Shown here: positions 42,755 to 51,884 of the stretch, piece by piece | Layout: the number at the start of each line of letters is the position of its first letter | Numbering within the stretch: position 1 is the first letter of the stretch | NCBI RefSeq assembly: GCF_030756675.1 | Contig: NZ_JAVBXD010000022.1 | Span: 1-64,000 of the forward strand | Source of the DNA: Bacillus multifaciens | Lineage (GTDB): Bacteria > Bacillota > Bacilli > Bacillales > Bacillaceae_G | Length of the DNA: 64,000 bases | Direction: 5' to 3' | Position numbers and translations under genes: made by a program | The notes under the pieces: generated by a model | What the model was told of the DNA's origin: nothing | Seen by the model: the letters and a program-made list of their open reading frames with translations, nothing else | Databases searched by the model: none

Positions 42755-43909
42755 TTGAAGTACTTTATTTATTTTATTGTTATCATCGCATTTTTCGATA
42801 CATTTTCACAGTTACCAATTATGAGTACATATGCACAAAATCTTGGAGGGACTCCTCTTATTATCGGTCTTGTCGTAGGAATGTACTCATTTGCTAATAT
42901 GATAGGTAATATTATTGCTGGTGCCACTGTTGATAAATATGGGCCAAAAAGAGTTCTTTATATTAGCATGGGCATTACAAGTTTCATAGTTTTATTGTAT
43001 ATCTTTGTTCAAAGCGGCGAACAACTTATTATCGTTCGTTTTCTGCATGGATTTAGTGACGGCTTCTTAATACCAGCTGCCTTCACGTTCTTATCAAAAC
43101 AAACAAAATCAACAAAACAAGGGAAAGCAATGGCTATATCTGGTGCAGCTGTTGGAACAGCAGCTATCATCGGCCCCGCTTTCAGCGGAATTATGAAGGC
43201 AAAAGCTGGTATACATTGGGTCTTCATTACAGTTTCAATCTTAATGATACTTGGTACAATGATTTCCCTTTTCTTACTACCAAATTATACAACAAGAACA
43301 AAACCATCACGGATACAAATGATGAACAAAGAAGAAATGCTTGAATTATTAAAGTTCGAACCATTATTACAAGCATATATCGGTGCTTTCACCTTAATGT
43401 TTTCACAAGGAATTGTCACCTATATGCTACCGGTAAAAATAGAAGCCTTAGGACTAAAAACATCTACAACAGGAATGATGCTTAGTGTTTTTGGAATTAC
43501 TGCCATCCTCTTCTTCTTACTACCTACAAATCGGATATACGATTTCTTTAACCGTCAAAAAATGATGGTCATTGGTATTGCAGTAATGGCACTTGCGCTA
43601 TCATTACTTGGTATATTTACAACAAAGAGCATGCTTTTCGTTGTAATGATGATTTACGGAATTGGATTTGCTATCCTCTTTCCTTCTATTAACGCCTTAC
43701 TTGTCGAAAATACAACAGAAGACAATCGCGGAAAAGCATTTGGATTATTCTATGCCTTCTTCTCTTTAGGCGTTGTGGCCGGCTCATTTACAATTGGAGC
43801 AATCGGTGCCTCACCGAGCGTAAGCTTTGTAATTGGAACGGCTTTCTTGCTTACCTTTGCTTCAACAATTTATATACGAGGAAGAGGAAAAAAAACAATG
43901 ATGGGATAA
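42755..43909 (+). CDS. MFS transporter
   Basis: 384 residues, twelve membrane segments; MFS loop motif GATVDKYGPKR (about 55-65). The frame is open to 42641, but the upstream part reads through a family B repeat and is implausible; AGAGGTG lies 6 bases before TTG at 42755 (KYFIYFIVIIAFFDTFSQLP). Substrate unknown; exporter-like. Confidence 0.8.
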   Translation: MKYFIYFIVIIAFFDTFSQLPIMSTYAQNLGGTPLIIGLVVGMYSFANMIGNIIAGATVDKYGPKRVLYISMGITSFIVLLYIFVQSGEQLIIVRFLHGFSDGFLIPAAFTFLSKQTKSTKQGKAMAISGAAVGTAAIIGPAFSGIMKAKAGIHWVFITVSILMILGTMISLFLLPNYTTRTKPSRIQMMNKEEMLELLKFEPLLQAYIGAFTLMFSQGIVTYMLPVKIEALGLKTSTTGMMLSVFGITAILFFLLPTNRIYDFFNRQKMMVIGIAVMALALSLLGIFTTKSMLFVVMMIYGIGFAILFPSINALLVENTTEDNRGKAFGLFYAFFSLGVVAGSFTIGAIGASPSVSFVIGTAFLLTFASTIYIRGRGKKTMMG

Positions 43910-43927
43910 CCCCTATCATTGTTTTTT
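43891..43927 (+). terminator. Terminator overlapping the MFS stop codon
   Basis: CAATGAT / ATCATTG arms around the last codons, followed by TTTTTT. Confidence 0.75.
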
Positions 43928-44042
43928 CATTTCATAAGGAAGAATCTAATGAAATAAGAATGGCTTTCGACAATTCCCCCGGAAATATTTTTTCCCTCGG
44001 CACAACTCGATAAAATATTTAGGGATTTATTCCAAACTGTAA

Positions 44043-44078
44043 AAAAGCACATTCTCGCAGTACAGAGAATGTGCTTTC
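44043..44078 (-). terminator. Terminator of the pseudogene remnant
   Basis: AAAGCACATTCTC / GAGAATGTGCTTT followed by TTTTTT on the minus strand, 24 bp past the remnant's stop; a sign that a real gene once ended here. Confidence 0.75.
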
Positions 44079-44101
44079 TATAAATCATAGAAGATATCAA
44101 T

Positions 44102-44290
44102 CTATTTTCTATGAACCCAAACTGCTCCTGCAGAATGATCTTCTGCTTGCCCTACAACTTGGAATTTCAATCCAACGCTTTCCCTGGGACTGTCAGCCAC
44201 TTAGTTACATAACCATCTACATTGTAACTTCCTCCAGATTGTTCTTCATAATATTGCTTAAATGTTTTTACTTTAGAACCATCAATTGAA
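44102..44290 (-). pseudogene. C-terminal remnant of an unidentified gene, frameshifted
   Basis: Minus-strand reading gives [18 protein letters not shown]...[15 protein letters not shown], a stop, and after a +1 shift [25 protein letters not shown] and a terminal stop. The two pieces read as one coherent C-terminus broken by an indel near CCCAGGGAAAG. The remaining 5' part is replaced by the IS-like sequence beginning at 44286. Protein family not recognised. Confidence 0.6.
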
Positions 44291-44545
44291 CTCCCCCCAC
44301 TTATCGGCTAACGCCACTTGAAGTGAGGGATTCTAGAACCTCTTGCTCCGATGCTAACAGATTCTAGAACCTCCTCCGTTCAACAAGAGAAGTTCTCTAT
44401 ACCGTCAATCCGAAGTATCTATTGATGACCCATTTCTGCCCCTGTACAAGCAGACAGAAAAAGGAGCAGCAAGAGCCCCCATTCATTCCCTCCTTACCGC
44501 TGGACTCTGCCCTTCACGTGTTTGAAAAAGGGGTCTTCTGGGATA
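44286..44545 (-). mobile_element. IS200/IS605-like right-end relic (possible omega-RNA scaffold)
   Basis: On the minus strand GTTCTAGAATC occurs twice 33 bp apart, followed by CTCACTTCAAGTGGCGTTAGCCGATAAGTGGGGGG (given in parts) and ends AGTTCAA at 44286. This layout, a subterminal CACTT..AAGTG hairpin then GTGGGG..TTCAA, resembles the right end of IS605-type elements that overlap the tnpB 3' end and encode its guide RNA. No tnpA or tnpB frame survives. The sequence directly adjacent, in the guide position, is the pseudogene. No gene was found in 44300-44545. Confidence 0.45.
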
Positions 44546-44552
44546 AAATGAT

Positions 44553-44590
44553 AAAAAAATGGCTCAACATTTACGTTGAACCACTTTTTT
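44553..44590 (-). terminator. Terminator of fsa
   Basis: AAAAAATGG.TCAAC / GTTGA.CCA.TTTTTT hairpin with a T-run on the minus strand. Confidence 0.85.
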
Positions 44591-44593
44591 ATA

Positions 44594-45241
44594 TTATTTC
44601 CCTTGTGTTTTTTCCCAGTCAGCTAAGAATTTTTCAATTCCTTGATCTGTTAATGGATGTTTCACTAATGAAGCGATAACATTTGCTGGAATTGTTGCGA
44701 TATGTGCACCGTTTAACGCTGCGTCTGTTACGTGAACAGAGTGGCGTACAGATGCTGCAATGATTTCTGTTGGAATACCATGAATCGCGAAGATGTCAGC
44801 GATTTGACGAATTAAGTCCATTCCGTTATGACCGATATCATCTAAGCGACCTAAGAACGGAGATACGTACGTTGCACCAGCACGTGCTGCAAGTAATGCT
44901 TGTACTGCTGAGAATACTAATGTTACGTTTGTACGAATTCCTAAATCAGAGAACGCTTTTACTGCTTTTAAACCTTCTGTTGTCATTGGTACTTTTACAA
45001 CAACGTTTGGTGCGATTTTCGCTAATTCTTTTCCTTCTTCAATCATTTTATCTGCTTCTAGGCTAATAACCTCTGCACTTACAGGTCCTTCTACAACACT
45101 GCAAATTTCACGAATACGCTCATGGAAATCTACGCCTTCTTTTGCAACAAGAGATGGGTTCGTTGTTACACCTGCTAATACGCCAAGGTCATTTGCCTCT
45201 TTAATTTCGTCAATGTTTGCTGTATCAATAAAAAATTTCAT
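44594..45241 (-). CDS. fsa: Fructose-6-phosphate aldolase / transaldolase-like protein
   Basis: 215-residue TIM-barrel of the small transaldolase (TalC/Fsa) family. [17 protein letters not shown] at the start, [12 protein letters not shown] (about 27-38) and the Schiff-base lysine in VVVKVPMT (near 83) are clear. The frame opens at 45286, but GGAAG is 8-9 bases before the ATG at 45241, where homologues begin. It was probably the last gene of the ribose locus, now separated from rbsK by relics. Confidence 0.92.
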   Translation of the reverse strand: MKFFIDTANIDEIKEANDLGVLAGVTTNPSLVAKEGVDFHERIREICSVVEGPVSAEVISLEADKMIEEGKELAKIAPNVVVKVPMTTEGLKAVKAFSDLGIRTNVTLVFSAVQALLAARAGATYVSPFLGRLDDIGHNGMDLIRQIADIFAIHGIPTEIIAASVRHSVHVTDAALNGAHIATIPANVIASLVKHPLTDQGIEKFLADWEKTQGK

Positions 45242-45274
45242 GTTTTTTTCTTCCTTTCTAAATGTAAGTATGTG

Positions 45275-45328
45275 TTTATCCCGCATTAACGGGCAGTAAG
45301 ACCCCCGCTGAGGGAAGTTTCACTTTAT
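45275..45328. repeat. Miniature bcr1-like element (54 bp)
   Basis: TTTAT-CCCGCATTAACGGGCAGTAAG...GGGAAGTTTCAC-TTTAT: both termini of bcr1 are joined with about 100 bp of the interior missing. Located upstream of fsa. Confidence 0.75.
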
Positions 45329-45476
45329 TTTTTCTTAATACGGTCTAATTCAACCAAAATAATTTTTACTTTTTTCCTTTTCCACACTTACTACCGATGT
45401 AACTGCATTGGAATCCGTTGAAATGATACCGATTACATATTGCATTTTAAACGTGATTTTGTACATCGACTACTAT

Positions 45477-45720
45477 TCATTTTATGGTAATATTCGCAAA
45501 CGCTTCGAATATTCCGTAAAGACCATACAGGATTACTGTCATATACATTACAGAAATAACAAACCGATACCTAAAATGAGTAGTCAGACGTCTGTCCATA
45601 AAAACGAATATAAAACTCCTAAAAACATCATTTTCGATAAAAGGTACTACTTTTCCTTCCTCAATGATGAGACCGTTTACAATTCCGATGATAAGAACAG
45701 CAAAGAATGAATCCCTACCA
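45477..45720 (-). pseudogene. rbsC: rbsC (ribose ABC permease) remnant
   Basis: Minus-strand translation GRDSFFAVLIIGIVNGLII..GKVVPFI resembles the RbsC segment preceding the TLATMT..FRG block; the following FRSFIFVFMDRRLTTHF and ISVMYMTVILYGL fit the same region with drift. No start, no complete domain. It lies between rbsK and fsa, where rbsDACB would be expected. 45329-45477 has no other recognisable content. Confidence 0.55.
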
Positions 45721-45846
45721 GCAATAAGTGTACGTCATAATGCTAAAATAGAACGTACCGATAAGTCAATACCTCTACGTTAAAATTACGTTAAAAGTCA
45801 TAATTTCAAATGCATTTGACAGTTCAATTATGTGTTAATTAAAACT

Positions 45847-46746
45847 TTACCATCCTACAATCATCTGTACTTCTCGTAATTTAGCTCTTGATGGCATACC
45901 ACCTTGAGCCCCTAATTTTGTTACAGAAAGCCCGGCTGCAATGTTTGCAAAATGAATCGCTTTTTGCAATTTCTCTCCTTCTGCGATTGCAACTGCTAAT
46001 GCACCGTTAAATGTATCTCCAGCTCCTGTCGTATCAACAACTTCAACAGAAATACTTGGTACATGAACGATTTCAGTGCCATTATGGAAGCGAACACCGT
46101 TTCCACCTTCCGTCATCAACAGTTTATTAGGATATTTTTCAAGAAGTGATTCAATTGGTGATGTAAAGTCATCTAGGACAATTCGACATTCATGCTCATT
46201 TGGTGTAATATACGTTGCCTTTTGCAGTACTTCCTCTGGCAACTTTTGCGCTGGTGCTGGATTTAAAATTACTGGAATTTGATGTTCTTCACAAATATTT
46301 AGTACATATTTTACTGTCTCAAGTGGAATTTCTAGCTGCAAAACAACCATATCCGCTTTCGTAAGAAGATCTGTTGCACGATTCACAATTTGTTCGCTTA
46401 CCAAACGATTTGCACCTTGTACAACAATGATGCTATTATCTTCTTCAGCCAACACGATATGCGCAATGCCTGTTGTTTCACTTGTAACTGTTTCTACATA
46501 TTCAATAAAAATATGCTCATTCTCTAAGTTATTTCGAACAAATTTTCCATAATTATCATTTCCAATTGCTCCAACCATTGCAACATTTGCGCCTAAACGC
46601 GCTGCAGCTACAGCTTGGTTTGCACCTTTTCCACCTGGAACAGTATGAAATGATTCCCCAATTACTGTTTCACCGGCTTTCGGGCGCTTTTTTGAGATTG
46701 CAACTAAATCTACGGAAATACTGCCAACTACCACAATATTCAGCAA
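45847..46746 (-). CDS. rbsK: Ribokinase
   Basis: 299-residue PfkB-family kinase that phosphorylates ribose to ribose-5-phosphate. N-terminal sugar-binding signature GGKGANQAVAAARLG (about 38-52) and C-terminal DTTGAGDTFNGAL (about 241-253) with the catalytic base Asp are intact. The start is TTG at 46746, with AAGGAGGG 7-8 bases upstream. It survives intact in an otherwise collapsed ribose operon. Confidence 0.93.
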   Translation of the reverse strand: MLNIVVVGSISVDLVAISKKRPKAGETVIGESFHTVPGGKGANQAVAAARLGANVAMVGAIGNDNYGKFVRNNLENEHIFIEYVETVTSETTGIAHIVLAEEDNSIIVVQGANRLVSEQIVNRATDLLTKADMVVLQLEIPLETVKYVLNICEEHQIPVILNPAPAQKLPEEVLQKATYITPNEHECRIVLDDFTSPIESLLEKYPNKLLMTEGGNGVRFHNGTEIVHVPSISVEVVDTTGAGDTFNGALAVAIAEGEKLQKAIHFANIAAGLSVTKLGAQGGMPSRAKLREVQMIVGW

Positions 46747-47000
46747 TTGCTTTCCCTCCTTACTGTACCGAATGCGATACGATCAATTGCTATAACCGGT
46801 ACTTTAAAATTCATGTAATTACCGCCATTTTGCGGACTTTTTACAACAATAAAACCAGCGACATTATTGTTCATAAGCACATCGATATATTTCTTCTTTT
46901 TCTAAATTCCTATCAGAATCACATAGCACAACTGTATATCCTTTTTTATGAGCTACGTCCTCTACCGTCCAGGCTACCTGTAGAAAGAATGGATTTATGA
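46747..47000 (-). pseudogene. rbsR: rbsR (LacI-family ribose repressor) remnant
   Basis: Minus-strand reading gives NPFFLQVAWTVEDVAHKKGYTVVLCDSDRN and, after a frameshift near AAAAGAAG, YIDVLMNNNVAGFIVVKSPQN...VPVIAIDR. This is the periplasmic-binding-protein-like core of a LacI regulator; the HTH and the C-terminal third are gone, and the 3' end runs directly into the SD of rbsK. Confidence 0.8.
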
Positions 47001-47067
47001 TGTTTGGACGATTTATCCAATTAGACGAGAATTTTCATTCGTATACATTCTTTTTCCTTTCCATCAT

Positions 47068-47116
47068 ATGTAACCGTTTACGCAAATAATATAACGTATT
47101 CATGAAAATCCGTCAA
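47068..47116 (-). promoter_or_regulatory. Ribose operon promoter with LacI/cre-type operator
   Basis: Minus-strand TTGACG (47111-47116) and TATATT (47088-47093), 17-bp spacer, then GCGTAAACGGTTACAT (47068-47083), a near-palindrome (GTAAAC-GGTTAC) of the CcpA/RbsR type covering the start site. It is intact although the repressor gene is not. Confidence 0.65.
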
Positions 47117-47182
47117 TTGTTAGTAAATGACAAGATAACATCCAAAAACGCTCTCCCGCTAGTAAAAATTGCGATTATACAT

Positions 47183-47217
47183 AAAAAGCATCGCCACTAC
47201 TGGCGATGCTCTTTTTT
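47183..47217 (-). terminator. Terminator of the MarR-pump operon
   Basis: AAAAGCATCGCC / GGCGATGCTcTTTT hairpin abutting the stop at 47216. Confidence 0.85.
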
Positions 47218-48847
47218 ATGATGAAACAGATACACTTGCATCTTTTTCTTCTTTCTCTTCTACTTCACTCTTTTGTTCTTCTGCTCCCTTTTTACGATCA
47301 GAAAGGTTAATTTTCTTCAAGAACAATGTAAATACAGCACCAACTAGAATAAATACTAATCCAGTTATAAATACATGATGAAGAGAATCTAATAATGATG
47401 TCTTTAATACAGGCACAATGCTATTTGCAATTGGTTCTGGGAGTTTCTTCATTGCTTCTGGACTAAATAACATTGAATATAGCCCTTGTGGATCTGTGTG
47501 AATCATATCTTTAAACTTCGTCACGATTTCACCTGCTTGTGGTGGGAACGTATTCAGTACAGGCACTAACTTATCTGTTAATACTGTACCGGATGTGTTA
47601 TTCATAATGGAACCTAAAATCGTAATCCCAAATGTACCACCGATTTGACGGAAGAATTGACTTGATGAAGTTACAACTCCAAGATCTTTTTTTGGGAAGC
47701 TTTCTTGTAATGCTAATGTTAAAGTTGGCATTACAAGGCCCATTCCGAAACCAATAATCATCATATACGACGATGCAACGAGCTTACTTGTATGCATATC
47801 CATAGTCGTTAACATCCAAAATCCGCCAGCCATAACCAGCATCCCCGTAATAATTTGTGGTTTTACTCCAACTTTTAACACAAGCTGGCCGCCAATAATA
47901 CTCGTGATGATCATCGTGATCATCATTGGCGTCATAATCGTTCCTGATTCAGCAGCACTTACACCGACAATACCTTGCATAAAGAATGGAACAAACATGA
48001 TTGCTCCGAACATTCCAATACTCATAAAGAAACCAATTGCATTTAATATTGTAAATGTACGATTTTTAAAGAAATGGACAGGCAAAATTGGCTCTTTCGC
48101 TTTTTTCTCAACCATAACAAAGCTGATAAGACCAATAACCGCAAGTGCAAATAACCCAATGATTTGCCAAGAATCCCAAGCGTAATCTTTTCCCCCAAAT
48201 GTTAATGCTAATAATAAGCTCACAACACCGACAATCATCGTGAAAATACCAGCGATGTCAATTTGAATTGGCCCTGTTTGTTTCTTCCCTTTTAAGCCCA
48301 TTGCGATAAAGATTGTCGCTAAAATCCCAACTGGTAAGTTAATGTAGAACACCCATCTCCAGTTCATTGAATCAACAATCCAACCACCGATTTGCGGACC
48401 AATGACAGAAGCAAGACCATAAAGTGCTCCAAAAATCCCTTGCCATTTCGCGCGTTCTTTCCCTGTAAACATATCCCCAATGATAATCATAGCCATCGGC
48501 ATCATAATACCGCCGCCAAGCCCTTGAATACCACGGAAAATAATTAATTCTGTCATACCATTTGCCATACCACAAAGCGCAGAACCAATCATGAAGACGA
48601 TTAATCCTGTCATATATACAGTGCGGCGACCTAACAAGTCGGCTAATTTACCGGCGATTGGTACAACCGTTGTTGATGATAACATGTATGCTGTTGTTAA
48701 CCATGTCATTAAACTTAATCCACCAAGTTCACCGACAATACGCGGCATTGCTGTACCAACGATTGTTCCGTCTAATGCAGCAAATAGCATCGCGATAACT
48801 AAACCAATTAACAACAACGTTCTATTTTGATTTGCTTGTTGTTCCAT
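47216..48847 (-). CDS. MFS multidrug exporter, DHA2 (EmrB/QacA) family
   Basis: 543 residues with fourteen predicted membrane segments. Motif A GKLADLLGRRTVY (about 65-77), LDGTIVGTAMPRI (D1 motif, about 25-37) and motif C GPQIGGWIVDSMNWRWVFYINLP (about 150-172) define a 14-TM drug:proton antiporter. The C-terminal tail is a Glu/Lys-rich segment. It follows the marR-type gene by 19 bp in one operon. Confidence 0.92.
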   Translation of the reverse strand: MEQQANQNRTLLLIGLVIAMLFAALDGTIVGTAMPRIVGELGGLSLMTWLTTAYMLSSTTVVPIAGKLADLLGRRTVYMTGLIVFMIGSALCGMANGMTELIIFRGIQGLGGGIMMPMAMIIIGDMFTGKERAKWQGIFGALYGLASVIGPQIGGWIVDSMNWRWVFYINLPVGILATIFIAMGLKGKKQTGPIQIDIAGIFTMIVGVVSLLLALTFGGKDYAWDSWQIIGLFALAVIGLISFVMVEKKAKEPILPVHFFKNRTFTILNAIGFFMSIGMFGAIMFVPFFMQGIVGVSAAESGTIMTPMMITMIITSIIGGQLVLKVGVKPQIITGMLVMAGGFWMLTTMDMHTSKLVASSYMMIIGFGMGLVMPTLTLALQESFPKKDLGVVTSSSQFFRQIGGTFGITILGSIMNNTSGTVLTDKLVPVLNTFPPQAGEIVTKFKDMIHTDPQGLYSMLFSPEAMKKLPEPIANSIVPVLKTSLLDSLHHVFITGLVFILVGAVFTLFLKKINLSDRKKGAEEQKSEVEEKEEKDASVSVSS

Positions 48848-48866
48848 ATAATCTCCTCAGCTCTCT

Positions 48867-49325
48867 TTATTTTGTCTCTTTCTTCTCTGATGATTGGCAA
48901 ATAATTGCTTCTATTTTTTCAAATAATCGTAACAAGTCTTCTCTCTCTTGTACTTCTAATTCGGAAAAGTACTTGGCAATATGTTGATTACGAGCAATCA
49001 TTGCCTCTTCTAGAACAGCTTTCCCCTTTGTCGTTAACTCAATTACAACCACGCGGCGATCATTTTCATCATGATAACGCAAAACCAACTCGTGATCGAT
49101 TAAACGATCAATCATTACTGTAATTGCACTCGGTTTCACATACATTTTCTTCGCCAATGTTGTTGCTCTTGATGCACCGTAATGATCTAAAATTTTTAAA
49201 ATATAAAATTGCGGTGGTGTTAATCCAGATGACTGTAATTTCCCTAATAACTCCGTTTGCAATTTCTTGCTAATAGAAAATGCAAGAGCTTGAATTTTAT
49301 CTATATGTGTCATGTCATTTTGCAT
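48867..49325 (-). CDS. MarR-family regulator of the adjacent pump
   Basis: 152 residues. The winged helix at about 40-110 includes TTLAKKMYVKPSAITVMIDRLIDHELVLRYHDENDRRVVVIELT. The operon promoter upstream carries a 9-bp inverted repeat over its -10, so autorepression and control of the EmrB-type pump are likely. The start is ATG at 49325. Confidence 0.88.
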   Translation of the reverse strand: MQNDMTHIDKIQALAFSISKKLQTELLGKLQSSGLTPPQFYILKILDHYGASRATTLAKKMYVKPSAITVMIDRLIDHELVLRYHDENDRRVVVIELTTKGKAVLEEAMIARNQHIAKYFSELEVQEREDLLRLFEKIEAIICQSSEKKETK

Positions 49326-49352
49326 ATTCTTTACCCCTTATTTAAACAATAA

Positions 49353-49399
49353 AATATTTAACGTCTTTAAATATTAAACTTCGAAACTAATAATGTCAA
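49353..49399 (-). promoter_or_regulatory. Promoter and MarR-type operator of the pump operon
   Basis: Minus-strand TTGACA (49394-49399), 17-bp spacer, TAATAT (49371-49376). The inverted repeat AATATTTAA-N5-TTAAATATT (49353-49375) covers the -10 and start site. Confidence 0.75.
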
Positions 49400-49449
49400 T
49401 CATTTTATTTCTTACAAACTTTCGTAATTTTTTCAATAAAAAATTACAT

Positions 49450-49612
49450 AAAAACCCCTTTCTGTTTAGGGAGGCGAGATCATCTGGCCGTGCATAGAAA
49501 CGGTCAGGACCTTTTCCTATCACATGCCATGTTTTAACAAACAAATAGGAGAGCATGTTGTATTTTGTATAGCAGCGACTCAAATGTCGAAAAATTAACA
49601 TGCATTTATACA
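49450..49612 (+). repeat. Interspersed repeat, family B
   Basis: Core TCTGGCCGTGCATAGAAACGG then TCAGGACC; far block GCATGTTGTATTTTGTATAGCAGCGACT. Confidence 0.78.
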
Positions 49613-49644
49613 GATGAAATGCTAGGATGATTTTTCCATAACAA

Positions 49645-49690
49645 AAAAACTACCCTTACTATGTATATAAAACATAGCAAGGGTAGTCTT
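49645..49690 (-). terminator. Terminator of the OsmC-family gene
   Basis: ACTACCCTT.CTATGT / ACATAG.AAGGGTAGT with seven T on the minus strand. Confidence 0.88.
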
Positions 49691-49697
49691 TACTTGT

Positions 49698-50075
49698 TTA
49701 TGAAATCAATTCAATTGTTTCAATAATTTCGATGCTATCCTTCACAGATTGGACAATTGTACAATTTTTCATCGCAAGCTTTAATGCCTTTTCTAACTGT
49801 TCTTGCGTGATTCCTTCTGCCTTTATTTTATAGTGTATGTGAACACTCTCCACTGGTTTTGACAATGTCTCACTTCTTTTTATTTCCGTTTCCATTGTAA
49901 ATTCATGATACGCAATACGTTTTTTTTCTAAAATCGTTCGAAATACAATCGCGCTGCACCCTGCAATTGAAGCAATAAGAAGTTCTAATGGTGTATACCC
50001 ATTCTCTTTCCCGATTTGCAATTCACCATATGGAACCTTCGTTATAATTTCATCGCGCTTGACTATTAGTTGCAT
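49698..50075 (-). CDS. OsmC/Ohr-family protein
   Basis: 125 residues. The two family cysteines are in IAGCSAIV (about 40) and KNCTIVQS (about 104), the pair that reduces organic hydroperoxides in Ohr/OsmC. Arrangement without the Ohr-specific N-terminal arginine motif fits the YhfA/OsmC-like branch. It overlaps the upstream permease by 26 bp, with its own SD GGAG inside that gene. Confidence 0.85.
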   Translation of the reverse strand: MQLIVKRDEIITKVPYGELQIGKENGYTPLELLIASIAGCSAIVFRTILEKKRIAYHEFTMETEIKRSETLSKPVESVHIHYKIKAEGITQEQLEKALKLAMKNCTIVQSVKDSIEIIETIELIS

Positions 50076-51471
50076 ATGTATTCTCCATTTCTACCTTTTG
50101 CTGACGCTTTTTATTTATATAATAATATATGTAGCAAAAAATAATAAATGGAATACCGCAGTATAATGCCATGCGCTGTTCTGGGATGAAAGCTAAACTA
50201 ATTACAACAATACTGTTTAAAACAAGCGCTGCAATTGGAACAATTGGATATAATGGTGTCTTATATTTTAAATCTTCTAACTTGCCGCCGCTCTTTACAT
50301 ATTGTTGTCTAAAGCGAATTTGTGAAAATGCGATAATAATCCAACTCGCCACTGCAGATAATCCTGCAATAGATAGTAAATACATGTATACAGTACTTTC
50401 TGCGAATACGCTTGTTAATAATGATAAAGCTGAAATAATCATCGTTACAACTAATGCAGTAATCGGCACACCTCTTTTATTCACCTTCTTAAAGGAAGTC
50501 GGTGCCATTCCCTCATTTGCTAGCGACCATAAAATACGTGTTGCTGCATATAATCCAGAGTTTGCTACCGATAATAGAGCAGTAATAATAACAAAGTTCA
50601 TAATGTCCGCTGCATATGGAATACCAATTTTATCAAAAACAACAACAAACGGACTTTCAATCACTCCTGCTTCTTTCCAAGAAATTAATCCTACTAAAAT
50701 TGTGATTGTTAAAATAAAGAACAACATAATTCTCCATACCGTATTACGAATCGCACGTGGAATTGTTTTTTCCGGTTCCTTACTTTCACCTGCTGCAATC
50801 CCGATTAACTCTGTTCCTTGGAAAGAGAAGTTTACGGTGATCATTGTGAGCAATACCGCTCCTACGCCGTTTGGAAATAGTCCTCCATCATGTACAAAAT
50901 TAGAAAAAAGCGGCGCTGCTTCTTTTCCATCGTATGGTAAGAAACCAAGCAATGCACTTCCTCCAAGAACAATAAATGCAAGAATCGTAATTACTTTAAT
51001 GCTTGAAAACCAAAATTCTAGTTCTGCATAGCTTTTTGCTGATACTGCATTTGAAATGAATAAAAGTCCTCCGAATACAAGGCACCATACCCAAACATTT
51101 ACATCCGGAAACCATCTCTTCATCATTAAACCAATTGACGTTAACTCTAAACCAACTGTTACAGCCCACCCTAGCCAATACAGCCAGCCAATCATAAATC
51201 CTGTTCCAGGTCCGATAAATTTCGTCGCATATTTTTGAAACGATCCCGAAACGGGCATGGCAACTGTTAGTTCACCAAGGCAAAGCATCGTTAAATACAT
51301 AATCAAACCACCGACTAAGTACGAGAGGATTGCTCCTCCTGGTCCTGCTTGATTAATTGTATATCCTGATCCGAGAAAGAAACCTGTTCCGATTACTCCT
51401 CCAAGTGCAATCATAAATAAATGTCTACTCTTCATTGTACGATGTAATTGCTCATTCGTTGTTTGATTCAT
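50050..51471 (-). CDS. Amino acid permease (AAT family), paralogue of 20069-21475
   Basis: 473 residues, twelve membrane segments; [24 protein letters not shown] and [23 protein letters not shown]. Nearly collinear with the permease at 20 kb throughout (for example [17 protein letters not shown] and [15 protein letters not shown] in both). The frame opens at 51534, but GGGGAGGAAG precedes the ATG at 51471. Coupled to the OsmC gene. A CodY-like box lies upstream. Confidence 0.9.
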   Translation of the reverse strand: MNQTTNEQLHRTMKSRHLFMIALGGVIGTGFFLGSGYTINQAGPGGAILSYLVGGLIMYLTMLCLGELTVAMPVSGSFQKYATKFIGPGTGFMIGWLYWLGWAVTVGLELTSIGLMMKRWFPDVNVWVWCLVFGGLLFISNAVSAKSYAELEFWFSSIKVITILAFIVLGGSALLGFLPYDGKEAAPLFSNFVHDGGLFPNGVGAVLLTMITVNFSFQGTELIGIAAGESKEPEKTIPRAIRNTVWRIMLFFILTITILVGLISWKEAGVIESPFVVVFDKIGIPYAADIMNFVIITALLSVANSGLYAATRILWSLANEGMAPTSFKKVNKRGVPITALVVTMIISALSLLTSVFAESTVYMYLLSIAGLSAVASWIIIAFSQIRFRQQYVKSGGKLEDLKYKTPLYPIVPIAALVLNSIVVISLAFIPEQRMALYCGIPFIIFCYIYYYINKKRQQKVEMENTYATNSQAR

Positions 51472-51507
51472 CTTCTTCCTCCCCTTGCATACCCCTTTGA
51501 ATTTTAA

Positions 51508-51522
51508 AATTTTCTGATAATA
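51508..51522. promoter_or_regulatory. CodY-like box upstream of the permease
   Basis: AATTTTCTGATAATA matches 13 of 15 positions of AATTTTCWGAAAATT, about 40 bp upstream of the start. Confidence 0.5.
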
Positions 51523-51609
51523 AAAAATATACAATAAAGCGTTTACAATTTCTATATAAAATTAAAATTTTTCTAAAAAAATAACTCTTGCATAAAATAC
51601 AATGCAAGA

Positions 51610-51884
51610 GTTATCCCGCTATTCGCGGGCAGTAAGACCCCCACCTCAAGGTTGAGAGAAAAGCATTGTCCAGCTCTAGCGGCTAGAATCTCCGGTCGTT
51701 TCGCCCCCTCGGACGAGGCAAAAAGCACCTCTCTGTCGGGTGCTCCAACGTCCTGCGATTCTGAGCGAGCCGCTTCCGCTTTTCTTAAGAAGATAGGTGG
51801 GGATAACTGCCCGTAAATGCCCGATTGGTGAGGGCTTTCCATCAGTGGGGATAAAGCGCCCTACTGATGGAAGTTTCACTTTAT
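51610..51884. repeat. bcr1-like element, long form (275 bp)
   Basis: Same length and internal insert as the copy at 5642-5916 (GTCCAGCTC.AG.GGCTAGAAT...GAGCGAGCC.CTTCCGC). The right TTTAT (51880-51884) contains the stop codon of the glnP-like gene; the left flank is GTTAT. Confidence 0.8.

Noticed and set aside
45408-45710. 100-codon plus-strand frame between rbsK and fsa
   Set aside because: No SD or protein-like pattern; the opposite strand reads as an rbsC remnant, which explains the region better.
50171-51031. 286-codon open frame on the plus strand, antisense to the permease at 50050
   Set aside because: No ribosome-binding site, and the frame mirrors a membrane-protein gene on the other strand whose codon bias keeps the antisense frame open. 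The same applies to the 199-codon frame at 20631-21230.
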